12,594 bases of DNA from an uncultured Devosia sp. Its GTDB lineage: Bacteria > Pseudomonadota > Alphaproteobacteria > Rhizobiales > Devosiaceae. The stretch's first letter is position 1. Every line of letters starts with the position of its first letter. Location of the stretch: the NCBI GenBank assembly GCA_946480655.1, contig CAMLKN010000049.1, positions 1 to 12,594 on the forward strand. The letters are read 5' to 3'. The position numbers and the translations under genes are program-made. The notes beneath the pieces were generated by a model that had not been told where the DNA came from, did not search any database, and saw only the letters and a program-made list of their open reading frames with translations. Positions 6,698 through 12,594 of this stretch are shown here, piece by piece.

Positions 6698-8434
6698 TCA
6701 GAATCCTTCTGGATACAATTGTCTGACGGCAGGCGGGACAATCTGTTGGTCGAGCAATTCGCTGAAGTCGGGCGCAATGCCCAGCATGGGGGCCGCGCGC
6801 TGGATGATGCGGCCGGTAACCTGCCCGGCATTCCAGCCCGCCGTCGTGCCCGATTGCGGGTTTTCCGCCTTGGGCTCATCGACCATGATCACCATGGCAT
6901 AGCGCGGATTGTCGAGCGGGAAGGCCGACGCAAAGAAATTCGTGACCTTGTTGGACGAATAGCGCCCATCGACGACCTTTTCGGCGGTGCCGGTCTTGCC
7001 ACCGGCGCGATAGCCGAGCGCGGCCTTGTTCATTTGCGAGCCGGAGCCGCCGGCAGAAATGGCATTGAGACGCATCAGATAGCGCATGTTGGCGCTGGTC
7101 TCGGCGCTGATCACCCGCTCGTAGAGGCCCTCGGCCTCGGCCATGCTGCGCTTGTAGAGCGTGGGCGCGATATAGTTGCCGCCATTGGTGAAGGCCGCAT
7201 AGGCCGTGAGCATATGCAGCGGCGAGACCGAAAGGCCGTGGCCGAAGGACGCCGTTGCCGCACCGACTTCGGAAAAGCTGTCCGGCACGCTGGGCACGCG
7301 CATTTCGGGCAGCTCGAACTCGACGCGCTGATCGAACTTCATGCGGCTGAGAAAGGCCCGGTAGGCCTCCTTGCCCATGGCCTGCATGATGCGGATGGTG
7401 CCGATATTGGACGAGTACTTGTACACCTCCGGCAGCGCCAGGATGCGGTGCTTGCCGTGGAAGTCGTCGATCGTGTAGCGCCCGAACCGGATGCCGTAGC
7501 GCGCGTCGAACTCGTCGGTCACCCGCACGGCGCCGCTGTCCAGCGCACCTGCAATGGTCACCGTCTTGAAGATCGAGCCGGGCTCGAAAATGCCCGAGGT
7601 CACGCGGTTGAACGTATCCTTGACCAGCGCCGAGGCGGGCTCGTTGGGGTTGAAATCGGGCAGGGAGACGAGGGCGATGATCTCGCCGGTATGGATGTCC
7701 ATCATTGCGCCGGCCGCGGCAATCGCCTGGTAGCGGGTCATGGCATCGACCAGCTGCTCGTGCATGACGTGCTGGACACGCATGTCGACGCTCAATTCCA
7801 CCGGCGTCAGGGCATTGCCGCGGGCGAGGCCCAGTTCCTGCAACAGCGCAATGGACTCGCCATCCATATGGCGCTCGATGCCGGCAATGCCCTGGTTGTC
7901 CACGTTCGTGGAGCCCAGGATATGCGCGGCCTCGTTCATGCCGGGATAGAAGCGCTTGGATTCGGTGATGAAGTCCACGCCCGGAATGCCCAGTCGCATG
8001 ACGGCGTCCTGGATCGCCGGGGTCAGTTCGCGCTTGACCCAGACGAAGCCCTGGTCGCCGGTCAGGCGGTTGCGCAGCCAGTCCTCTTCGAGATCGGGCA
8101 GCACCGACCGCAGGGCCTGGACCGCCTCTTCGACATCGATAATGCGGCGCGGCTCGGCAAACAGCGACGGCACGCGGATATCGACCGCCATTTCCAACCC
8201 ATTCCGATCCAGGATCGGCGGGCGCGTCGCGGTGATGACGTCGCGAGCCTGGCCTTCGATGGTCTGGTCGGTTTCCACCATGCCCAATTGCACGAGACGC
8301 CCGCCAACCAGCGTAAACCCCATGACCACGGCCAGGATCATCCAGCGGATGCGGGCCTGGGTCAGGTTGCCGCGCTGCTTGCGGGCGCCCTCCAGGGCAA
8401 TCGTGGGACCAAAGTCTTCGCTGATAACGGCCAT
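6698..8434 (-). CDS. ftsI: FtsI (PBP3), septal peptidoglycan transpeptidase
   Basis: FtsI is the class B penicillin-binding protein that cross-links septal peptidoglycan with FtsW. The 578-residue product has a cytoplasmic tail, one membrane anchor (about 31-50), a dimerisation/pedestal region with RPPILDRNGLEMA (71-83), and a C-terminal transpeptidase domain with all three active-site motifs: SxxK as PGSIFKT (285-291, Ser287 nucleophile), SxN as SSN (341-343), and KTGT (480-483). FGHGLSVSPL (398-407) is also typical. The frame remains open far upstream, into rsmH, but that is a shadow. The ATG at 8434 shares one base with the ftsL stop (TAATG) and has GGAGGGG eight bases upstream (8449-8443), a strong Shine-Dalgarno. 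No PASTA domain is present, as expected in Gram-negative bacteria. Confidence 0.96.
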   Translation of the reverse strand: MAVISEDFGPTIALEGARKQRGNLTQARIRWMILAVVMGFTLVGGRLVQLGMVETDQTIEGQARDVITATRPPILDRNGLEMAVDIRVPSLFAEPRRIIDVEEAVQALRSVLPDLEEDWLRNRLTGDQGFVWVKRELTPAIQDAVMRLGIPGVDFITESKRFYPGMNEAAHILGSTNVDNQGIAGIERHMDGESIALLQELGLARGNALTPVELSVDMRVQHVMHEQLVDAMTRYQAIAAAGAMMDIHTGEIIALVSLPDFNPNEPASALVKDTFNRVTSGIFEPGSIFKTVTIAGALDSGAVRVTDEFDARYGIRFGRYTIDDFHGKHRILALPEVYKYSSNIGTIRIMQAMGKEAYRAFLSRMKFDQRVEFELPEMRVPSVPDSFSEVGAATASFGHGLSVSPLHMLTAYAAFTNGGNYIAPTLYKRSMAEAEGLYERVISAETSANMRYLMRLNAISAGGSGSQMNKAALGYRAGGKTGTAEKVVDGRYSSNKVTNFFASAFPLDNPRYAMVIMVDEPKAENPQSGTTAGWNAGQVTGRIIQRAAPMLGIAPDFSELLDQQIVPPAVRQLYPEGF

Positions 8435-8817
8435 TACTCGATCCCCTCCATCTGGAGGATGGCGTCGATCGGATCGATGCCCTCCGAAATGGCCGCAAAT
8501 AGCGCATCCATGGCCGCTGTATCCGGCGCCACCGGACGCATGGGCAGGGCCGTGAAGGACCCGAACTGCTCCTGCTGAACCGGCCCGATGGCCAGTTCGG
8601 CCTCGTGGCGCTTGACGATCGGGGCGATATGTCCGGGCTGGTTGAGCACCGCCCAGTCCGCCTTGAGCAGGGAAAGCTGTCCTTCCTGATCGGCGATCTG
8701 CGCCTGGATGGAAGTGCGTTCCGCCGCGGTCCCTTCGATCGAGAACTTCAGCGCGTAAACCCCCGACAACATGATCACCGAGGTGCAGAGCAGGAAGATG
8801 TTGATGTTGCGGATCAT
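8434..8817 (-). CDS. ftsL: FtsL-like divisome protein
   Basis: A 127-residue bitopic membrane protein: short cytoplasmic tail, one transmembrane segment (about 7-24), then a periplasmic stretch predicted to be coiled coil (about 30-58). The block LNQPGHIAPIVKRHEAELA (58-76), a Pro-Gly break followed by a charged helix, is characteristic of alphaproteobacterial FtsL proteins. In the divisome FtsL bridges FtsB/FtsQ to FtsW-FtsI and helps to activate septal synthesis. Position between rsmH and ftsI is diagnostic because FtsL sequences diverge strongly. The ATG overlaps the rsmH stop by four bases (ATGA), and the gene overlaps ftsI by one base. The C-terminal third (about 90-127), acidic and proline-containing, is less conserved in appearance. 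Confidence 0.88.
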   Translation of the reverse strand: MIRNINIFLLCTSVIMLSGVYALKFSIEGTAAERTSIQAQIADQEGQLSLLKADWAVLNQPGHIAPIVKRHEAELAIGPVQQEQFGSFTALPMRPVAPDTAAMDALFAAISEGIDPIDAILQMEGIE

Positions 8818-9815
8818 GCGGCGCCCCTGATCTGGGGAACGCCGAGACCGGAATAGTCCACCGGACGCGCGGCGTCGCCAGTGCGGATGCCGCTGCGCAG
8901 AACCGCCGATCGAGCCCTTGGGTTGCGGGCCAGTTCGGCTGGACCCGACTTGACCGCCTTGCCGGCGCGCTGCCAGCGACGCGGCGCGGACTCCACCTGC
9001 GGCAGGTGGCGCGATGCGGCCGGCCCGCCCTTTTCGGGATCGAAGAAGCGTTTGACGATGCGGTCTTCCAGCGAATGAAAGCTGACCACGGCCAGCCGGC
9101 CGCCCTCGGGCAGCAGTCGTTCGGCCGCGAACAGGCCTTCAACCAACTGGTCGAACTCGCCATTAACGGCGATGCGCAGGGCCTGAAACGAACGCGTCGC
9201 CGGATGGGCGTCGCCGGGCTTCCGGCCGATGGCCCTTTCGATGATGCGCGCCAGTTCCAGTGTCGTCTCGATAGGCGCCGTCTCGCGCGCTGCTACGATG
9301 AACTGCGCAATGCGGCGGGACTTGCGCTCCTCGCCATAAGCATAGAGCAGGTTGGCCAGGTCTTCGGCGTCGAGATCGTTGACCAGATCGGCAGCGCTGG
9401 TGCCGTCCCGGCTCATGCGCATGTCGAGCGGACCATCGCGCATGAAGGAAAAACCACGCTCCGCCTGGTCGAGCTGCATCGAGGAGACGCCGATATCGAG
9501 GACGACGGCGTCGACCGGTCCATGTCCGGCAACCAGCGTGTCGAGCTCGGAAAACGTGCCGGGGACGAAGGTGAACCTGTCCGGGAAATCCGCCTTCAGC
9601 GCCGCGACGTGGGGGGCAACGGAAGGGTCGCGGTCGATGCCGATAACCATGGCCCCCGCTTCGAGCAGGGCCCGCGAATAGCCCCCTGCCCCGAACGTGC
9701 CATCGACAATGCGGCAACCGGCAACCGGGGAAAGGGCCGAGAGCACTTCCTCCAGCAATACGGGCACATGCGGACCGCCTGGTACATCGGTTTCGGGCAG
9801 GGAATTCTTGCCCAT
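8814..9815 (-). CDS. rsmH: RsmH (MraW), 16S rRNA m4C1402 methyltransferase
   Basis: RsmH uses S-adenosylmethionine to methylate N4 of C1402 in the decoding centre of 16S rRNA. The 333-residue product begins near GGPHVPVLLEEVL (13-25) and shows VDGTFGAGGYSRALLEAG (38-55), the SAM-binding loop, GIDRDPS (59-65), LDIGVSSMQLDQAERGFSF (106-124), DGPLDMRM (127-134) and the late SFHSLEDRIVKRFF (247-260), all typical of MraW. The open frame extends 45 codons further to 9950, but that part has no family resemblance and lies in the promoter region. The ATG at 9815 is preferred (GGAG 11 bases upstream). A GTG at 9824 with CGGAG seven bases upstream is an equally credible start, adding three residues. It is the first dcw gene here; the usual mraZ is absent upstream. 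Confidence 0.95.
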   Translation of the reverse strand: MGKNSLPETDVPGGPHVPVLLEEVLSALSPVAGCRIVDGTFGAGGYSRALLEAGAMVIGIDRDPSVAPHVAALKADFPDRFTFVPGTFSELDTLVAGHGPVDAVVLDIGVSSMQLDQAERGFSFMRDGPLDMRMSRDGTSAADLVNDLDAEDLANLLYAYGEERKSRRIAQFIVAARETAPIETTLELARIIERAIGRKPGDAHPATRSFQALRIAVNGEFDQLVEGLFAAERLLPEGGRLAVVSFHSLEDRIVKRFFDPEKGGPAASRHLPQVESAPRRWQRAGKAVKSGPAELARNPRARSAVLRSGIRTGDAARPVDYSGLGVPQIRGAA

Positions 9816-10019
9816 ATCCGCCACAACTCCACTCCGGCAAAATAGGCCGGTTACATAAACTGGAGGCCGATCTTGCATAGGGACGCTTAAGATTCTGTTT
9901 CCCATTCGTGGCTTGAAAGAGGCAGGCCGCGACACGGGAAAACCGATCACGGATTAATCTATGCATATTGCCCTGCTCCCCCATTCGGGCCATGAAGTCC
10001 TGAGCCACCTGGGGAAACC
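9816..10019. promoter_or_regulatory. Divergent intergenic region between rsmH and the signalling operon
   Basis: These 204 bases separate two divergently oriented operons and should hold both promoters. They include AT-richer patches (for example 9886-9900 and 9951-9970), but I cannot pick convincing -35/-10 pairs. The repeated TGGG boxes that MraZ binds in other proteobacteria are not evident. One GATTC (9891-9895), a GANTC site of the kind methylated by CcrM in alphaproteobacteria, lies about 75 bases upstream of rsmH. The boundaries of the actual promoters are unknown. Confidence 0.45.
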
Positions 10020-11516
10020 ATGCCGATCACCAGCAAGACATTCGCGCGGTCCACCGCCCTGCTGCTGCTTGTCGGCCTGCTTGCCCTCATGGGCATCGTC
10101 GGTACGACCCTTTGGCTGGGCGAAAGAACGCAGGCATATTTCACCGAAGTGATCGAGGCGCGCGACGCCCGGGCCGCCACTGTGGATCTGCGCAACCTCG
10201 TCCAGGAAGCCATTGTCAGTCAGCGCGGTTACATCATTACCAGCGACGATGCCTATCTCGCCCGGTACGAGGCGGTCGTTCCACAGATCGACGAAAAGCT
10301 GACTGCACTCGAAACGGTCCTCGCCCCGTACCCGCAGGCGACCGAGCCTGTGAAACAGCTGCGCGAGGACATCGCCTTCAAGCTTTCGGAAATGGCGCGG
10401 ATCGTGGCCCTGGTGCAGAACGGCCAAAGCCAGGAAGCGGCAGAGACTATCCGCATCGATACCGCCAAGGAGGCCATGGATCGGGCTGCAGCATTCTTCA
10501 ACGGCCTGATCAGCGCGGCAGACGCTCGCCTCGAACAGGGGGCTGCCGACCAGCGCAACACGGCAAACCTGCTGCGCATCGTTTCGATCATCGGCGCCCT
10601 GGTGATCTTTGCCGTGGTGGGCGGGGCCATATGGGCGGTCCTGAACTATACCCAGGAACTCGCCAATGCCCGCCAGGCTATCACCGAGGCCAATGCCAGC
10701 CTTGAAGAGAGGGTGCGCGAGCGCACAGCCGACCTGGGCCGGGCCAACGAGGAAATCCAGCGCTTCGCCTATATCGTCACCCACGACCTGCGCGCGCCGC
10801 TGGTCAACATCATGGGCTTTACCGCCGAGCTCGAAACCAGCGTCGGCGAGGTGAAGGCCTATATGGAGAGCCAGCCCACCGAAAGCGACAACCCGCTGGC
10901 CGCAGAGGCCCGTCAGGCCGCCACCGAAGACCTTCCCGAGGCCATCACCTTCATCCGCGCCGCCACGCGCAAGATGGACGGCCTGATCAACGCCATCCTC
11001 AAGATTTCGCGTGAAGGCCGGCGCCAGCTCAAGCCCGAGCCCGTCGACCTGGCCGAGGTGGCGGAAACCACCACCGCCGCCGTCCAGCACCAGATCAGCG
11101 AGAGCGAGGGCGAGATCTCGACCGACATCCGCGTCGGCAAGCTGATCACCGACCGGCTGTCGCTGGAACAGATCCTGGGCAACATGCTCGACAATGCCAT
11201 CAAGTACCAGGACACGGCGCGCCCCTTGCGTGTCGCCATCCGTGCCCGCCACGTACCGGGCAACCGCGTTGTCATCGAAATCGAGGACAACGGGCGGGGG
11301 ATCGCCGAAACCGACCACGAGCGTGTCTTCGAACTGTTCCGCCGTTCGGGCTCGCAAAGCAGTCCGGGCGAAGGCATCGGCCTGGCACATGTGCGCACCA
11401 TGGTGCGTAGCCTGGGCGGCGACGTTACGCTGACCTCCAGGCTGGGCGAGGGCACCACTTTCATCATCAATCTGCCGCGCGACTCGCGCAGCTACCTGGG
11501 GAGTATGGGCGAATGA
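10020..11516 (+). CDS. Membrane sensor histidine kinase with CHASE3 domain
   Basis: A 498-residue sensor kinase. Transmembrane helix 1 (about 12-34) is followed by an extracytoplasmic CHASE3-type helical domain (about 39-175; note SQRGYIITSDDAYLARYE at 67-84), transmembrane helix 2 (about 185-208), a coiled-coil linker rich in Glu, Arg and Ala (212-245), a HisKA dimerisation domain with the phosphoacceptor His255 in VTHDLRAPL (253-261), and a HATPase with N-box LGNMLDNAIKY (386-396), G1 EDNGRGI (422-428) and G2 GEGIGLAHV (450-458). No HAMP is apparent. The HisKA hairpin is longer than usual, with an acidic insert around residues 272-305. The ATG at 10020 puts the first helix in its proper place, with a short-spaced GGGGA upstream. 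The gene overlaps the next by four bases, which suggests that its receiver is the partner. The ligand sensed is unknown. Confidence 0.92.
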   Translation: MPITSKTFARSTALLLLVGLLALMGIVGTTLWLGERTQAYFTEVIEARDARAATVDLRNLVQEAIVSQRGYIITSDDAYLARYEAVVPQIDEKLTALETVLAPYPQATEPVKQLREDIAFKLSEMARIVALVQNGQSQEAAETIRIDTAKEAMDRAAAFFNGLISAADARLEQGAADQRNTANLLRIVSIIGALVIFAVVGGAIWAVLNYTQELANARQAITEANASLEERVRERTADLGRANEEIQRFAYIVTHDLRAPLVNIMGFTAELETSVGEVKAYMESQPTESDNPLAAEARQAATEDLPEAITFIRAATRKMDGLINAILKISREGRRQLKPEPVDLAEVAETTTAAVQHQISESEGEISTDIRVGKLITDRLSLEQILGNMLDNAIKYQDTARPLRVAIRARHVPGNRVVIEIEDNGRGIAETDHERVFELFRRSGSQSSPGEGIGLAHVRTMVRSLGGDVTLTSRLGEGTTFIINLPRDSRSYLGSMGE

Positions 11517-11956
11517 ACAATGCACGGCCCGTGACCATCATCATGGTCGAGGACGACGAGGGGCATGCCCGCCTCATCGAGAAGAACATCCGCCGCGCCG
11601 GCGTGGCCAACGAGATCGTGCCCTTCACCAACGGCACCGATGCCCTCTCCTACCTGATGGGTCCGGATGGCACCGGCCTGGTCAACAAGGGACGGCAATT
11701 GCTTGTCCTGCTCGACCTCAACCTGCCCGACATGACCGGCATCGACATTCTCGAGAAGGTCAAGGGCAACGAACATACGCGCCGCTCGCCGGTCGTGGTC
11801 CTGACCACGACTGATGACCAGCGCGAAATCCAGCGTTGCTATGACCTGGGCGCCAATGTGTATATTACCAAGCCGGTCGACTATGATGGCTTTGCCAATG
11901 CCATCAAGCAGCTCGGCCTGTTCTTTTCGGTCATGCAGATTCCAGAGGCCGACTAG
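11513..11956 (+). CDS. Single-domain response regulator (Rcp1-like receiver)
   Basis: A 147-residue stand-alone receiver with no output domain. The acidic pair in VEDDEGHARLIEKNI (12-26), the phosphoacceptor Asp68 in LLDLNLPDMTG (66-76), Thr98/Thr99 in VVLTTTDD (95-102) and Lys120 in ITKPVDYDGF (118-127) are all in place. The DDEGHARLIEKN start and the long loop after YLMG (residues 47-62) resemble the Rcp1 group of small regulators paired with phytochrome-like and CHASE3 kinases. It probably accepts phosphate from the preceding kinase and signals by protein interaction or passes phosphate onward. The ATG overlaps the kinase stop (ATGA); GGGGAG lies nine bases upstream (11498-11503). The next gene starts six bases after its stop. 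Confidence 0.93.
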   Translation: MNNARPVTIIMVEDDEGHARLIEKNIRRAGVANEIVPFTNGTDALSYLMGPDGTGLVNKGRQLLVLLDLNLPDMTGIDILEKVKGNEHTRRSPVVVLTTTDDQREIQRCYDLGANVYITKPVDYDGFANAIKQLGLFFSVMQIPEAD

Positions 11957-11962
11957 TCCACC

Positions 11963-12594
11963 ATGCCCAACCGCACGCCGCATGTTCTCTATATCGACGA
12001 CGATCCGGGGCTGACGCGCCTGGTCGAGAAGGCCATGCAGCGCCGCGGCTATGAATTCGACCATGCCTCTTCGGGCGAGGAGGGACTGGACATCCTGCGC
12101 AAGGGCGGGATCGATGTGGTCGCGCTCGACCACAACCTGCCCACGGGAACCGGTCTGGACGTCCTCGCCGGCATGGAGGGCATGGAGGATCGCCCCGCCG
12201 TCGTCTATGTGACGGCCTCGGCGGAAATGTCGATTGCCGTCAGTGCCCTCAAGGCCGGCGCAACCGACTTCGTGCCCAAGACCGGCTCGGAAGAATTCAT
12301 GGCCCTGCTGCTGGCCGCCATCGATCACGCCATTGATCACGTCCGCCTGACCCGGGCCAAGGCCAAGGCCGAGCGCGAAATGCAGGAGGCCCGCGAGCGC
12401 GCCGAAATGCTGCTGGGCGAGGTGAACCATCGCGTCGGCAATTCCCTCGCCATGGTCGCCGCCCTGGTGGGCCTGCAATCCAATGCGGTCGAAGACCCCG
12501 AAGCCAAGCGCGCCCTCGCCGAAACGCAGGTCCGCATCCAGGCCATCGCCGGCGTGCACCGCCACCTCTACACCTCCGACGACGTGCGTTCCGT
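11963..12594 (+). CDS. Receiver-HWE/HisKA_2 histidine kinase hybrid (3' truncated by window)
   Basis: Reading from the ATG at 11963 gives 210 codons with no stop before the window end, so the gene is partial. Residues about 6-120 form a receiver domain: acidic triplet IDDDPG (11-16), phosphoacceptor Asp56 in ALDHNLPTGTG (54-64), Thr84 in VYVTAS (81-86) and Lys106 in FVPKTGS (103-109). A charged helical linker (130-152) leads to EVNHRVGNSLAMVAALVGLQ (153-172), a phosphoacceptor block of the HisKA_2/HWE kinase class with His156, and then a helix ending IAGVHRHLY. The ATPase domain would follow outside the window. A kinase controlled by an N-terminal receiver could be switched by phosphate from the upstream kinase. 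It begins six bases after the preceding stop with only a distant AGAGG, so it is probably translated in the same operon. Confidence 0.88.
   Translation, partial: MPNRTPHVLYIDDDPGLTRLVEKAMQRRGYEFDHASSGEEGLDILRKGGIDVVALDHNLPTGTGLDVLAGMEGMEDRPAVVYVTASAEMSIAVSALKAGATDFVPKTGSEEFMALLLAAIDHAIDHVRLTRAKAKAEREMQEARERAEMLLGEVNHRVGNSLAMVAALVGLQSNAVEDPEAKRALAETQVRIQAIAGVHRHLYTSDDVRS

Noticed and set aside
6719..8578. Plus-strand open frame of 619 codons opposite ftsI
   Set aside because: Antisense shadow: ftsI has intact SxxK, SxN and KTGT motifs on the other strand, and the translation lacks any recognisable domain.
8435..9163. N-terminal extension of ftsI reaching into rsmH
   Set aside because: The extension overlaps ftsL and rsmH in another frame and looks like out-of-frame translation; the ATG at 8434 has a strong Shine-Dalgarno and fits the FtsI family.
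9891..9895. A GANTC site in the rsmH upstream region as a cell-cycle methylation switch
   Set aside because: Only one site is seen there, and similar sites occur elsewhere in the window including inside genes, so there is no enrichment to support a regulatory claim.
9951..9972. CtrA-type TTAA-N7-TTAA box in the divergent region
   Set aside because: Only one TTAA half is present; the second half at the required distance does not match.
9954..11525. Minus-strand open frame of 523 codons opposite the sensor kinase
   Set aside because: Antisense to a kinase with complete H, N, G1 and G2 boxes; its His- and Asp-rich translation is typical of a shadow frame.

Overview
The window looks like chromosomal DNA of an alphaproteobacterium, most likely Hyphomicrobiales and possibly a Devosia-like genus. 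This placement is inferred from GC-rich coding sequence with strong G/C third positions, the alphaproteobacterial character of FtsL and FtsW, the dcw (division and cell wall) gene order, a GC-rich dispersed palindromic repeat, and the HWE/HisKA_2-type kinase. No rRNA or other marker is present to fix the genus.

Left and centre (1-9815), all on the minus strand and so transcribed right to left: rsmH, ftsL, ftsI, murE, murF, mraY, a DUF4394 secreted protein, ftsW and the 5' part of murG. RsmH methylates 16S rRNA. FtsL and FtsI are divisome proteins. MurE, MurF and MraY make UDP-MurNAc-pentapeptide and lipid I, MurG makes lipid II, and FtsW with FtsI polymerises and cross-links septal peptidoglycan. 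rsmH/ftsL, ftsL/ftsI and ftsW/murG overlap by 1-4 bases, and ftsI/murE are 3 bases apart. This order is interrupted three times: a GC-rich inverted-repeat element sits between murE and murF, a strong hairpin follows mraY, and the DUF4394 gene with a terminator-like hairpin sits between mraY and ftsW, where murD is normally found. murD is not in the window. Neither is mraZ, which usually precedes rsmH.

Right (10020-12594), plus strand and divergent from the dcw cluster: a compact signalling operon of a membrane histidine kinase with a CHASE3 sensor, a stand-alone Rcp1-like receiver protein, and a receiver-HWE/HisKA_2 kinase hybrid cut by the window end. The first two overlap by four bases and the third starts six bases after the second, so they are probably co-transcribed and form one phosphorelay or branched pathway. 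Its input signal cannot be read from the sequence.

No stretch over 300 bases lacks a gene. The longest gaps are 1484-1688, 9816-10019, 5096-5251 and 2475-2591. No tRNA, rRNA, CRISPR array, insertion sequence or phage gene was seen. The window is mostly ordinary core genome. The points worth a second look are the murD-to-DUF4394 replacement, the missing mraZ, the intergenic inverted repeats and the two-kinase signalling operon.
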